Assembly: GCF_003751505.1 (NCBI RefSeq)
Contig: NZ_RJVB01000003.1
Coordinates: forward strand, 494,712 to 558,711
Direction of reading: 5' to 3'
Length of the DNA: 64,000 bases
Source of the DNA: Erwinia sp. JUb26
GTDB taxonomy: Bacteria > Pseudomonadota > Gammaproteobacteria > Enterobacterales > Enterobacteriaceae
The notes beneath the pieces are model-generated. The model was not told the DNA's origin. It searched no databases and was given only the letters and a program-made list of their open reading frames with translations. Position numbers and translations under genes: made by a program. This document shows, piece by piece, positions 46,150 to 60,424 of the stretch (positions are counted from its first letter, which is position 1; each line of letters opens with the position of its first letter).

Positions 46150-46923
46150 TTACTCATCAGTATCTGTTCTTTTGGTATCCACTACTACCAATTCAACATC
46201 GTTCTCTTCGATCAGCTTGAGGATGTTTTTTGGTGGTGTTTTATCCGTGATGATATGATCGATATCCGACCAGCTGCAGGATTGATACATCAGTTGTAGA
46301 TTAAATTTGGCGAAGGTTGCAATACAAATCACTTTTTTTGACTGTTTAGCCATGGCGACTTTTTGCAGTGCATCAAGTTCTGTATCTGTGGTGATGCCAC
46401 TTTCCGATAATGCACTGACGCCAATAAATGCTTTATCCGCATAATAACGCTTAATTTGCTCCAAGACGGTATTACCTAATATTGCGTGAGAATAGTCATC
46501 AAAATTACCGCCCAATACTGAAATACTAATCCCTTTATTTCCAATGATCTCGCCTAACACTTCAATGGAGTTGGTAATGACACTAACCGGTGACGGAAGC
46601 TGGCGGGCGAGGGCGGCAGATGTCGTACCGGCATCAATAAACAGGATCTCTTTTTCATTAATGGTTTTAGCCGCCCAGGCAGAAAGTAATGTTTTTTCAG
46701 CACTGTATTGTGCACGCTGAACATAAGGCAATTCGACACGCTTTTCTGCCAGAATAGCTCCACCGCGAATACGCAATATATGCGGAAGTTGTGTCAGTTT
46801 GACTAAATCCCGACGTGCAGAATCTGATGAAATATTATATTGCTGACAGATGTAATCGAGAGTCACTTTACCCTGATTTTTTATTAATTCCTCTAACTCG
46901 ATCAAGCGTTCTTCTTGCGTCAT
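46150..46923 (-). CDS. DeoR-family repressor of the PTS operon
   Basis: 257 aa from ATG 46923. N-terminal DeoR helix-turn-helix (RLIELEELIKNQGKVTLDYICQQYNISSDSARRDLVKL) and a C-terminal sugar-phosphate sensor (DAGTTSAALARQL, IGVSALSESGITT). Divergent from the PTS genes with about 460 bp between that hold CRP-like and TAAGTGATTT sites. Probably relieved by a phospho-sugar. Confidence 0.9.
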   Translation of the reverse strand: MTQEERLIELEELIKNQGKVTLDYICQQYNISSDSARRDLVKLTQLPHILRIRGGAILAEKRVELPYVQRAQYSAEKTLLSAWAAKTINEKEILFIDAGTTSAALARQLPSPVSVITNSIEVLGEIIGNKGISISVLGGNFDDYSHAILGNTVLEQIKRYYADKAFIGVSALSESGITTDTELDALQKVAMAKQSKKVICIATFAKFNLQLMYQSCSWSDIDHIITDKTPPKNILKLIEENDVELVVVDTKRTDTDE

Positions 46924-47382
46924 TACGTATTCCAATCTTCTGAGTAAGGATAACCAGGCCATGTTAGCTGAAAACGTGGCTTGCGTACACGGCTTCATGA
47001 CCGACCGGGTACGTCCTCATGGAAGGAGAACTTACTTCTTATTGTTAACACTAAATCACTTAAAAACACTTACTGATATGTCTGTTTAAATGCATTAACA
47101 TTCATTTTGTGTATAAAAAGCAATCTATATACTTAAAATTAAGTGATGCACATCACATAAATATAATGATTTGTAAGTGATTTGGTTCTTTTTGAGATTC
47201 GGGTCACGGAATCCTGTGACCAGTACTGAGAGCATGCACCCGTCAAATGAAAAGAACGCTTTCTGGCAGATTTCATTCCCAATACGAAATGACCAGGCGA
47301 ACGATAGCCACCAGTCCATGGTACGTGACCGAATGAAATGCCGGGCCAGAGTTACACACTATTTTTATAAAGAGGGCTGGAT
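46924..47382. promoter_or_regulatory. Divergent control region of the PTS operon
   Basis: Contains a CRP-like site AGTGATGCACATCACA (47142-47157) and an inverted pair AAATCACTTA (47053-47062) / TAAGTGATTT (47174-47183), with a further TAAGTGAT at 47140-47147. These are good candidates for DeoR operators. The leader to EIIB is long and may be folded. Confidence 0.65.
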
Positions 47383-47712
47383 ATGAAAAAAATTTTTCTC
47401 TGCTGCGCTGCCGGTATGTCAACCAGCATTGTGGTGAATAAAATGAAGCAGGCTGCCAGTGCCAAAGGTATCGAGGCTGAAATTATTGCTGTGGCGATGG
47501 AAGAGTTTGAATCGACCATCTCGCATTTTGATTGCTGTCTGATGGGGCCGCAAATCAAATATAAATTCGAAGAGTTTAAGGCGATTGCTCAACGTGAAGG
47601 AAAGCCGATAGCCATCATCAGCAATATGGATTACGGCATGCTCAAAGGTGAGAAAATCCTTAATGATGCTCTGAAGATGATTCAGGATTCTCAAACTAAC
47701 CCAGTGCAATAA
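47383..47712 (+). CDS. PTS lactose/cellobiose-type EIIB
   Basis: 109 aa. LCCAAGMSTSIV with the phosphorylated Cys8; fold and length match cellobiose-class IIB. First gene of the sugar operon, 17 bp before EIIC. Confidence 0.92.
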   Translation: MKKIFLCCAAGMSTSIVVNKMKQAASAKGIEAEIIAVAMEEFESTISHFDCCLMGPQIKYKFEEFKAIAQREGKPIAIISNMDYGMLKGEKILNDALKMIQDSQTNPVQ

Positions 47713-47729
47713 TTTTACAGGGTAATATC

Positions 47730-49022
47730 ATGTCGAACGCATTTTTTAATTTTATCGAAAATAAAATTACGCCCGTTGCCGCCGTTGCCGGAACCCAGCG
47801 TCATATTATGGCGGTTCGCGACGGTTTTATTGGCGCGATGCCTTTTATGATCGTGGGCTCTTTTTTACTTATTTTTGCGTTTCCGCCTTTTGCACCGGAT
47901 ACCACCTTCTTTATTGGCAAACTTTGGTTATCCGTTTCCCAGCAGTATTTCAACGAAATCATGACCCCCTTTCATATGACGATGGGGATTATGGCTTGCT
48001 ATATCAGTGCAGGGATAGCTTACAACCTGGCACAAACGTACAAGCTGGATGCGTTCTCTTGCGCCATGCTGTCGCTGATGACCTTCCTCCTGATCACTTC
48101 TCCCTACAAAGAGGGTTCGCTGCCGGCGGCCTTCCTCGGCGGATCGGGGATTTTTACCGCGATTCTGGTGGGGATTTTCTGTGTTGAGTTGGTCCGGATT
48201 CTGAAGCTATACAACATTGGTATCAAGCTGCCAGAACAAGTGCCGGATAAAATTCGCCATTCATTCAACCTTTTGATCCCGGCGATTGTCATTATCTGCA
48301 CCATCTACCCGTTGAACGTGGTGTTACAACACCAGTTCGGCATGCTGTTACCTGAAATAATCATGACCGCCTTTACCCCGCTGATTTCTGCGGCGGACTC
48401 TCTGCCAGCGGTGCTGATTGCTGTCTTACTCTGCCAGGTTTTGTGGTTCTCTGGCATCAACGGCGGGGCGATTGTCGGCGGCATCCTGCAACCATTCTAC
48501 TTGATTAATCTTGGACTTAACCAGACGGCGCTGGCCAACGGTTTGCCCATCCCACATATCTTCGCGGAGGCGTTTTGGGCCTTCTTTATCAACCTCGGTG
48601 GTTCGGGTGCCACGCTGGCGCTGGTTATCCTCTACATGCGCAGTAAAGCGGGACACCTCCGAGCCATCGGCAAGCTGTCGGTGGTACCGGTCTGCTTCAA
48701 CATCAACGAACCGGTCATCTTTGGTAGCCCGGTGGTGATGAATCCGGTGCTATTTATTCCTTTCATCGTCGCCCCGGTGGTGAACGCAATCATTGCCTGG
48801 TTTGCCACCACCAGTGGTCTGATTGCCAAAGTCATCTCTCTGGTTCCCTGGACCACGCCCGCACCGGTTGGCGCTGCGTGGGGTGCAGGCTGGGTCATGA
48901 ACAATACGTTGCTGGTTATCACGCTGATTGTTATCGACATCTTCATCTACCTGCCTTTCTTCAAAATTTATGAAAAGCAGCTTCTTGAGCAAGAACGTGA
49001 GCAGGAAATGGCCACGGCATAA
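47730..49022 (+). CDS. PTS lactose/cellobiose-type EIIC permease
   Basis: 430 aa, about ten membrane helices. RHIMAVRDGFIGAMPFMIVGSFLLIFAFPP and the conserved VCFNINEPVIFGSPVVMNPVLFIPFI are the EIIC(Cel) signatures. Brings the sugar in as its phosphate. Confidence 0.93.
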   Translation: MSNAFFNFIENKITPVAAVAGTQRHIMAVRDGFIGAMPFMIVGSFLLIFAFPPFAPDTTFFIGKLWLSVSQQYFNEIMTPFHMTMGIMACYISAGIAYNLAQTYKLDAFSCAMLSLMTFLLITSPYKEGSLPAAFLGGSGIFTAILVGIFCVELVRILKLYNIGIKLPEQVPDKIRHSFNLLIPAIVIICTIYPLNVVLQHQFGMLLPEIIMTAFTPLISAADSLPAVLIAVLLCQVLWFSGINGGAIVGGILQPFYLINLGLNQTALANGLPIPHIFAEAFWAFFINLGGSGATLALVILYMRSKAGHLRAIGKLSVVPVCFNINEPVIFGSPVVMNPVLFIPFIVAPVVNAIIAWFATTSGLIAKVISLVPWTTPAPVGAAWGAGWVMNNTLLVITLIVIDIFIYLPFFKIYEKQLLEQEREQEMATA

Positions 49023-49062
49023 GCCGTCCATTCCGCCTTCTTTTATTGAGTGGAGACAAAAC

Positions 49063-49371
49063 ATGGATATGGAATCAACGGTCATGGAGTTGATTATAAA
49101 CGCCGGGGAATCGCGCAGCTATGCGATGGAAGCCCTGCGTGCCGCCAAACGCGGTGAGTGGGAGCTGGTTGATGCAAAACTTGCTGCTTCGGCGGAAGCC
49201 TCGAAACGCGCTCACGATGTTCAGACCATGCTGATTGGCCTGGACGAAGGCTGCGGCAAAGTGCAGGTCAATCTGGTGCTGGTCCACGCGCAGGATCACA
49301 TCATGACCTCAATGCTGGCCCGTGAACTGATTGCAGAAATCATCGACGTACAGCGCCAGCTACAGCGCTAA
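49063..49371 (+). CDS. PTS lactose/cellobiose-type EIIA
   Basis: 102 aa from ATG 49063, GTGGAGA upstream. Helical bundle with VLVHAQDHIM; His75 accepts phosphate from HPr. MELIINAGESRSYAMEALRAAKRG matches PTS_IIA lactose type. Confidence 0.92.
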   Translation: MDMESTVMELIINAGESRSYAMEALRAAKRGEWELVDAKLAASAEASKRAHDVQTMLIGLDEGCGKVQVNLVLVHAQDHIMTSMLARELIAEIIDVQRQLQR

Positions 49372-49390
49372 CCTTCTTATTCAGGAGTAA

Positions 49391-50794
<1,404 letters not shown>

Positions 50795-50858
50795 GTATTC
50801 AGGTGTGATTTAAAACAATGCCACCTGCATTGCGGCGGGTGACACGACGAGGTGGAAC

Positions 50859-51824
50859 ATGAAATTAGGCATTCTTGGCACCGGCATGATCGTTAAAGAT
50901 TTGCTTTCGACGGTTCATAAACTGCCTTTTAGTGGTCTGGCGATTCTAGGCACGCCACAAACGGAAGAGGAAACGCGCGAGCTGGCAGCCCGTTACCACA
51001 TTGATGATATTTATTTTGATTATCAGGCCATGCTGGACAGCGACGTCGACACAATTTACGTGGCATTACCAAACCATTTGCATTTCCCGTTTGCCAGCCA
51101 GGCGCTGCAAAAAGGTAAGCACGTTATTATTGAAAAGCCGATTACCACCAGCGTGGAAGAACTGAACACGCTGAAGAAGCTGGCAACAGGACAAAACGTT
51201 ATCATGCTGGAAGCGATGAATATTCATTACCTTCCGGCCTATTTATCGCTTCAGTCGCAGCTGTCCCGTATTGGAAAAATCAAGCTGGTGACTCTGAACT
51301 ACAGCCAATACTCATCGCGTTATGATGACTTTATGGCGGGCATTGTGCACCCAGCTTTTGATGTCAAAAAAGGCGGTGGGGCGCTGATGGACATTAATGT
51401 CTACAACCTCCATTTTGTCGCCGGATTGTTTGGTGAGCCGCAAGCGGTTAATTACTTCGCCAATATGCATAACAATATTGATACCAGCGGGATGATGGTA
51501 CTCGATTATGGTGATTTCAAATGCGTCTGTATTGGCGCTAAAGATTGTAAAGCGCCGACCACCTCGTTGATTCAGGGAGATAAGGGGAATATGCAAATCA
51601 CCCTGCCGGTCAACCAGATGACAGGTTTCGAGATGGCACTGAATAACGGTGACAGCGCGCAATTTGCGTTTGACCGTCGTGAGCATCGCTTGCTTTATGA
51701 ATTCCTCGCGTTTATTCGCATTATCGACACCCTGGATTATCAGACTGCTGCACACCTGCTTGACGTAAGCACCCTGGCGGCTCAGATGATTGAAATGGGT
51801 AAAAAACAGCTGATTGTGGAGTGA
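50859..51824 (+). CDS. Gfo/Idh/MocA-family dehydrogenase 1
   Basis: 321 aa. Rossmann GILGTGMIV, then VALPNHLHFPF, the IIEKPIT motif (about residue 92) and a C-terminal GFO_IDH_MocA domain with KKGGGALMDINVYNLHF. Oxidises sugar hydroxyls with NAD(P). Its place inside a PTS operon suggests it acts on the glycon or aglycon released from the phospho-glycoside. Confidence 0.9.
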   Translation: MKLGILGTGMIVKDLLSTVHKLPFSGLAILGTPQTEEETRELAARYHIDDIYFDYQAMLDSDVDTIYVALPNHLHFPFASQALQKGKHVIIEKPITTSVEELNTLKKLATGQNVIMLEAMNIHYLPAYLSLQSQLSRIGKIKLVTLNYSQYSSRYDDFMAGIVHPAFDVKKGGGALMDINVYNLHFVAGLFGEPQAVNYFANMHNNIDTSGMMVLDYGDFKCVCIGAKDCKAPTTSLIQGDKGNMQITLPVNQMTGFEMALNNGDSAQFAFDRREHRLLYEFLAFIRIIDTLDYQTAAHLLDVSTLAAQMIEMGKKQLIVE

Positions 51825-51828
51825 AACA

Positions 51829-52857
51829 GTGACAACGAAATTAATTCTTGGTTTTATCGGCAATGGCAAAAGTGCTAATCGCTATCACTTGCCGTTTATT
51901 CTGTCTCGCGCAGATAAAATAACCACCAAAACCATTTATTCCGCCACGGCAAATCGTGATGGTTGGGATAAATTACCTAACATCACCTATACCAATAATC
52001 TGGATGTGCTATTGGGTGACCCGGAAATACAGGTGGTGGTGGTTAGCACCCCGGCCGCCTTGCATTATGAGTTTGCGCTGAAGGTTTTACAGGCCGGAAA
52101 ACACTGCGTGGTAGAAAAACCCTTTACCCATACACGTGAAGAGGCCGAAACCTTATATAACCTGGCTAAAGAAAAAGGATTAATGGTGCAGTGTTATCAG
52201 AATCGCCGTTTCGACAGCGATTTTTTGACCACCCAGAAGGTGATTGAATCGGGCAAGCTCGGTGATTTACTCGAAGTGGAGATGCACTATGACTATTACC
52301 GCCCTTACATCCCGGAGTCGGTCAACGAATTCAGTGCCATTAACTCCTACCTGTATGGCCACGGTTGCCACACCCTCGACCAGGTGATTTCATACTTTGG
52401 TGCGCCGGACCATGTTAATTACGACGTGCGCCAGCTGTTAGGTGAAGGGCGTATGAACGATTACTTCGATGTGGATATGTTCTACGGTGCATTAAAAGTC
52501 TCGGTAAAATCGAGCTATTTCCGCATCAAAGAGCGTCCGAGTTTTGTGGCTTACGGCAAGAAAGGGATGTTTATCAAACACAGTAAGGATAAGCAGGAAC
52601 ATCACCTCAAGCTCTTTTATATGCCTGATAACGCCGATTTTGGTCAGGACACTCCGGAAGATTACGGTGTGCTGACCTGGATGGATGACGCAGGTATATA
52701 TCACGAAGAAAAAGTTGTCACTGAACAAGGTGATTATGCCCGCTATTATGATGCCCTCTATGAGACAATTATTAACGGCAAAGAAAAACTGGTGAAAGAT
52801 GATGAAACCCTGCTGCAAATTAATTTACTGCAAGCGGGCATCACTGGCCTGAAGTAA
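51829..52857 (+). CDS. Gfo/Idh/MocA-family dehydrogenase 2
   Basis: 342 aa from GTG 51829 with GGAG just upstream; an in-frame TTG at 51814 is less likely. FIGNGKSANRYHLPFI, VVVSTPAALHYEFALKVLQAGKHCVVEKPF and GHGCHTLDQVISYFG match the YdgJ/YhhX group. Follows dehydrogenase 1 by 4 bp, so the two are co-expressed. A paired use (oxidise, act, reduce) is conceivable. Confidence 0.9.
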   Translation: MTTKLILGFIGNGKSANRYHLPFILSRADKITTKTIYSATANRDGWDKLPNITYTNNLDVLLGDPEIQVVVVSTPAALHYEFALKVLQAGKHCVVEKPFTHTREEAETLYNLAKEKGLMVQCYQNRRFDSDFLTTQKVIESGKLGDLLEVEMHYDYYRPYIPESVNEFSAINSYLYGHGCHTLDQVISYFGAPDHVNYDVRQLLGEGRMNDYFDVDMFYGALKVSVKSSYFRIKERPSFVAYGKKGMFIKHSKDKQEHHLKLFYMPDNADFGQDTPEDYGVLTWMDDAGIYHEEKVVTEQGDYARYYDALYETIINGKEKLVKDDETLLQINLLQAGITGLK

Positions 52858-52872
52858 AACACATCGTACCAT

Positions 52873-52914
52873 AGGGTTGTATTGTTAATATAAAACAATG
52901 CAACCCTGTTTTTA
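52873..52914 (+). terminator. Terminator or attenuator between dehydrogenase 2 and the porin gene
   Basis: 14-bp arms with one mismatch (AGGGTTGTATTGTT and complement) followed by GTTTTTA. May lower porin expression relative to the enzymes. Confidence 0.7.
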
Positions 52915-52984
52915 TAATAAGACCGACCGTCATGGGTGATGTCACCTGTGCACCTCATTACGCCTGTTGTTAAAGAATAACTAA

Positions 52985-54547
<1,563 letters not shown>

Positions 54548-54612
54548 ATCGCAATTGGCAGCACACTATCTACTATTCTTGATCTTAAATTACGGATTGG
54601 TTATCAGACTAC

Positions 54613-54655
54613 CCATGCAGGAATCCTGTCTCATTCTGAACCTGGATTCCTGCAT
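54613..54655 (+). terminator. Hairpin at the end of the PTS operon
   Basis: Perfect 13-bp arms CATGCAGGAATCC/GGATTCCTGCATG, 66 bp after the porin stop. No U-run follows. Confidence 0.5.
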
Positions 54656-55063
54656 GCCAATATATGTAGATTAAAAAATTATGGCCCGCCGATAAATAAG
54701 GGCAGTTTGGGATTGCACGTTATCAAGACTGGGTGGTCGGGTGCGATGGAGCAGCAGGCGATTACATAGGATTTTTCACATCGCTTTGGAGAACTGGCAT
54801 TATCCTACACACCAGCGCTCACTTGCTCGGCGGTATGAGCCATGTCACCAGGATTGGGCAAGTATTAGGTGCGGTGCTCGAGTCCGGCACATAGAAACAG
54901 TTCGAACTCGGTGAACCAGGCTATCTTCAGACCCAACGGATGTCAGGCGAGGCTGGCGCTTAAATGCCACTTCAAACAACGCCCGGGGTGTCGTGGGGTG
55001 AGGGTTCATGGTGTAACTCCTGTTCGGTGACCCTGGCCGTTGGGCTGCTCGGGTGTTTCGGGT
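54656..55063. other. Degenerate DNA between the PTS operon and the integrase side
   Basis: No intact gene. Short frames resemble broken coding DNA but I cannot name them. Confidence 0.35.
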
Positions 55064-55243
55064 ACAAAAGAAAGGGAAGTCAGTTCGCCGGATTTTGGTC
55101 TGGTCTGCCGTTTTGCGGCGGTGCTGGATGTGCCGGAAGCGTATTTTTATGCTGTCGATGAAGATCACGCAACGCTAATCTTGCAGTATCATTGTTATAA
55201 GAAAAGTAACCCTAATACAACGTTATTGATTATGCCGCAATAG
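55064..55243 (+). pseudogene. 3' remnant of an XRE-family regulator
   Basis: PDFGLVCRFAAVLDVPEAYFYAVDEDHATLIL is the C-terminal part of a small helix-turn-helix XRE regulator. The DNA-binding half is missing. An island scar next to the integrase. Confidence 0.55.
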
Positions 55244-55394
55244 ACCTTCCTTTATGTATCAAGTCTGAGTAATTCTCTGACATTACTCGATTTTTTGTGA
55301 AATGCTGAGGGGGGGAATTCCTCGCAGTCTGAAAAGCAGATCCTTTATCAGAATCTGCTCTTAAGAGCGTTATCGATCAGGCTGCTCCTGACGC

Positions 55395-56648
55395 CTAATG
55401 TTGTTGAGCATAAATATATGGCGCAACATATCCTTCCCGATTGGTATCCAGATAATCAGCCCACCACTGCATCATTGCCTTACGAGCATCGAGATATTCT
55501 GCTTTATGGATGTAAGCTGCTCGAACGCTGTTGCGTTCCTGATGGCTCATTTGACGTTCAACCGCATCCTGTGACCATAGCCCAGACTCCATCAGAGCAC
55601 TACAGGCCATTGCCCGGAATCCGTGGCCGCAGATTTCATCTTTCGTGTCATAACCCATCAAGCGCAGCGCTTTGTTGACCGTGTTTTCGCACATTGGTTT
55701 GTACGGATTATGGTCACCGGGAAATATCAGTTCCTGATGCCCGGAGATTTCCCGTATCTGTTTCAGAATAGCGATGGACTGACGGGATAGGGGAACGATA
55801 TGCGGCGTGCGCATTTTCGCACCACGCCCGGAATAACGCACACCGGGGATGGTTTCACGGGTAGCCGGAATGGTCCAGATTTTGTTTCTAAAATCGATCT
55901 CAGACCAACGGGCAAAGCGCAACTCGCTGGAACGGATGAACAGGTGCAGAGTAAGTGATACTGCCAAACGTGTTAATTCTCGCCCTTGCTTGTAGTCCTC
56001 AATGTGAGTCAACAGTTCCGGTAGTTTCTCCAGCAGAAGGGCAGGGTAGTGGCGTTTAACGGGCGGGGCGATTATACCGTTCAGATTAGCCGCCGGATTA
56101 TGCTCTATCAACTCCTGATGCACGGCATGACGCATGATGTTGCACATATGCTGTCGGGTTCGTGCCGCCACTTCCAGCAGACCTTTTTTCTCAATCCCTT
56201 TCAGCAGGTCGATGAAATGGCGGGTTTTTAGTTCTGTGACTGGCAGGTGTCCAATTATCGGGAAGATATGATTGTTCATGCTGGCAAGCAGACGGGCGGC
56301 ATGGTTCTCTGACCAGGCTCTGTTGTTTTTATGCCAGCTTAGTGCCACTGATTTGAAGGTTTCCTCTGGCGAGGCAGTGACTCTTTCAGCAGAACGTTGT
56401 TGTGCTGGATTGATATTCTGCGCCAGTAATTTACGAATACCGTCACGTTGTTGACGAGCATCGGCCAAAGATACACCGGGATAGGCACCTAAGCCGAGGC
56501 GTGATTCTTTTCTATTGATGCGATATTTGAGATACCAGAGACGTGATCCGCCTGGATTAACTAAAAGGTACAAACCATGAGAATCAGAAACTTTGAAGGG
56601 TTTTTCGGATGCTTTTAAGTTGCGGATTTTTGAGTCGTTAAGAGACAT
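55395..56648 (-). CDS. int: P4-type tyrosine integrase of the island
   Basis: 417 aa. N-terminal DUF4102 arm-binding domain (KIRNLKASEKPFKVSDSHGLYLLVNPGGSRLW), then the catalytic core with RSSELRFARW (Arg), HGFRAMA (His, Arg), MSHQ and the Tyr in the RAAYIHKAEYL region. Reads away from tRNA-Asn, whose 3' end is its target. Similar in placement to integrases of HPI/ICEKp elements. Confidence 0.93.
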   Translation of the reverse strand: MSLNDSKIRNLKASEKPFKVSDSHGLYLLVNPGGSRLWYLKYRINRKESRLGLGAYPGVSLADARQQRDGIRKLLAQNINPAQQRSAERVTASPEETFKSVALSWHKNNRAWSENHAARLLASMNNHIFPIIGHLPVTELKTRHFIDLLKGIEKKGLLEVAARTRQHMCNIMRHAVHQELIEHNPAANLNGIIAPPVKRHYPALLLEKLPELLTHIEDYKQGRELTRLAVSLTLHLFIRSSELRFARWSEIDFRNKIWTIPATRETIPGVRYSGRGAKMRTPHIVPLSRQSIAILKQIREISGHQELIFPGDHNPYKPMCENTVNKALRLMGYDTKDEICGHGFRAMACSALMESGLWSQDAVERQMSHQERNSVRAAYIHKAEYLDARKAMMQWWADYLDTNREGYVAPYIYAQQH

Positions 56649-56805
56649 TTGGGGGTCACTCCGTCATCGAACCAACTTGACCCCAAATCTGACCACCAAA
56701 TTCTCCCGATGCGGAGGGTAAACTGAAAATGCATCGGGAAGACTTTTCACGCTAACTTATTGAATCTGAATCACATAGGGATTCGCAAAGCGGCATGAAA
56801 ACAAG

Positions 56806-56825
56806 AATTTGGCTCCTCTGACTGG
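56806..56825. repeat. Island attachment repeat, right copy (within tRNA-Asn 3' end)
   Basis: Identical 20-mer to 4614-4633. It overlaps the tRNA acceptor end, so the tRNA is left whole by the insertion. Confidence 0.9.
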
Positions 56826-56885
56826 ACTCGAACCAGTGACATACGGATTAACAGTCCGCCGTTCTACCGACTGAACTACAGAGGA
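56810..56885 (-). tRNA. tRNA-Asn (GTT)
   Basis: 76 nt including CCA. Minus-strand sequence starts TCCTCTGTAGTTCAGTCGGT and ends CAGAGGAGCCA. Anticodon loop CTGTTAATC gives GTT. Integration site of the island. Confidence 0.97.
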
Positions 56886-57118
56886 ATCGTGTGAACGAGG
56901 CGCATATTAATGATCGCGACCGGGTGTGTCAACGTGGAAAATCAATAAAATCAGCTAACTGCTGATGTTTGCAGCAAAATGCTAATTTCGTCGGCATTTA
57001 TCTCAGCATCCTCCTCATTTTTACGCCATTTGCGCCATCCCAGCGGGCTGCGGCTTACGCTTTCCCCAGCGCTCTTGTATTATCATCCTTCGGGCTGCGC
57101 TGAATCGATCCATCCTGA

Positions 57119-58597
<1,479 letters not shown>

Positions 58598-58606
58598 AGA
58601 CGACGG

Positions 58607-58628
58607 CTGCCCCGCAGGGGGCAGCCTG
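58607..58628 (+). terminator. Hairpin after the core GH1 gene
   Basis: Arms GGCTGCCC/GGGCAGCC just past the stop; no long U-run. Confidence 0.45.
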
Positions 58629-58736
58629 TCTGAACGTTCAACACCGAGCTACCCGGCGCGGGCTGAATCAGAAAGAAGCGAAAAGTCTGGACCTGAGCGC
58701 CGCTGCACGGGCTCGGCTGCCTCAGAAAGCGACGGC

Positions 58737-59570
58737 CTAGGCCATCACCGCGCGGGCGCGCAGGCTGGACCAGATAAACGCCACGATAAAGATCAGGCTG
58801 AACAGTACCACGATCGTCGGTGCGGGCGCGCTGTCGAGGAAAAACGACAGCCAGGTGCCGAGGAAGCAGACCGCCATCGACAGCAGCACGGCGAAAATCA
58901 GCACTGACGAGAAGCGGCGCATCAGCAGCAGGGCAATCGCCCCCGGCGCAATCAGCAGCGCAATCGACAGAATAATCCCCACCGCCGACAGCGTAGCCAC
59001 AATAGTCATGGCGATCATGCACAGCAGGCCGTAGTGCAGCAGCGAGGTGTTAATCCCGCAGGCCTTTGCCTGATGCGGATCGAAAGCGTGCAGCAGTAAA
59101 TCCTTCCACTTCACCAGCACAATCAGCGCAATCAGCGCGGCAATCCCGCCGGTCTGCAGCATATCCGACAGCCCAATCCCCAGCATATCGCCGAACAGAA
59201 TATGGTCGAGATGCACGTCCGACTCGATGGACAGATAAAGGATCAGCCCGAGGGCAAACATCCCGGAGAAGATTATCCCCATCACCGTATCGCGCTTGAT
59301 GCGGCTGTTCTCCGCCACGAAGCCGGTGGCCAGCGCGCAGAACAGCCCGGCGACGAACGCACCGATCGCCACCGGAATACCGATGATGTAGGCTAGCACC
59401 ACGCCGGGAAACACCGCGTGGCTCATCGCATCACCCATCAGCGACCAGCCTTTCAGCACCATAAAGCAGGAGAGCAGGGCACATGGGATCGCCACCAGCA
59501 GCGAGATCGCCAGCGCGTTCTGCATAAAATCAAACTCAAACGGGCTGAGCAGCAGTTCGGTCAGGTTCAT
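58737..59570 (-). CDS. sitD: Manganese/iron ABC transporter permease SitD
   Basis: 277 aa, about eight membrane helices, ABC-3 family (AISLLVAIPCALLSCFMVLKGWSLMGDAMSHAVFPGVVLAY). 4-bp overlap with sitC. Last gene of the operon. Confidence 0.9.
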   Translation of the reverse strand: MNLTELLLSPFEFDFMQNALAISLLVAIPCALLSCFMVLKGWSLMGDAMSHAVFPGVVLAYIIGIPVAIGAFVAGLFCALATGFVAENSRIKRDTVMGIIFSGMFALGLILYLSIESDVHLDHILFGDMLGIGLSDMLQTGGIAALIALIVLVKWKDLLLHAFDPHQAKACGINTSLLHYGLLCMIAMTIVATLSAVGIILSIALLIAPGAIALLLMRRFSSVLIFAVLLSMAVCFLGTWLSFFLDSAPAPTIVVLFSLIFIVAFIWSSLRARAVMA

Positions 59571-60424
59571 GGCTGTGCCTCCTGCGTTTGTCGGGCCAGT
59601 CGACGGCGCGCCAGCATCCCGTGTTTAGGGGCCCAGATAAACGCCAGCAGGAAGATAACCGTCTGCGCCACCACGATAATGCCGCCGGTTGCGCCGTCCA
59701 GATAGTAGCTAAGCCAGGCACCGAAAAAGCTGGTGATGCTGCCAATCGCCACCGCAATCATCAGCAGCCTTGGAAAGCGGTCGGTCAGCAGATAGGCGGT
59801 CGCCCCCGGCGTTACCACCAGGCAGATCACCAGAAACGCGCCGACGGTCTGCAGGGCGGCCACGGTCGAGGCGGAAAGCAGGGTGAAGAACAGCAGCTTC
59901 AGCCGGGCAGGATTCAGGCCGATCGAGCGGGCGTGGTTCTCATCGAAAAAGGTCACCATCAGGTCTTTCCACTTAATCAGCAGGATCGCCAGCGAGGTGA
60001 GGCCGATAATCGCCAGCTGCAGGATATCGCCGGGCGCAATCGCCAGGATATTGCCCATCACGATGGTCTGAATATTCACCGAGGTGGGATTCAGCGACAC
60101 CATAAACAGCCCAAGGCCGAAGAAGGAGGAGAAGATCAGGCCGATGATCGCGTCCTCCTTCAGCCGGGTGCGCTGGTTAAGAAACAGCATACCGGCCGCG
60201 GCCAGTCCGCCGGAAAAGAACGCGCCAAGGGCAAACGGCAGGCCGAGCATATAGGCACCCGCCACGCCGGGGACGATGGAGTGGGACAGCGCATCGCCAA
60301 TCAGCGACCAGCCTTTCAGCATCAAATAACAGGAGAGAAACGCACACACGCCGCCGACCAGCGCGGAGACCCACATCGCGTTGAGCATATACTCATAGTG
60401 GAACGGTTCCGCCAGCCAGCCCAT
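59567..60424 (-). CDS. sitC: Manganese/iron ABC transporter permease SitC
   Basis: 285 aa, ABC-3 permease (GGVCAFLSCYLMLKGWSLIGDALSHSIVPGVAGAYMLGLP). Overlaps the sitB stop by one base (TAATG). Confidence 0.9.
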   Translation of the reverse strand: MGWLAEPFHYEYMLNAMWVSALVGGVCAFLSCYLMLKGWSLIGDALSHSIVPGVAGAYMLGLPFALGAFFSGGLAAAGMLFLNQRTRLKEDAIIGLIFSSFFGLGLFMVSLNPTSVNIQTIVMGNILAIAPGDILQLAIIGLTSLAILLIKWKDLMVTFFDENHARSIGLNPARLKLLFFTLLSASTVAALQTVGAFLVICLVVTPGATAYLLTDRFPRLLMIAVAIGSITSFFGAWLSYYLDGATGGIIVVAQTVIFLLAFIWAPKHGMLARRRLARQTQEAQP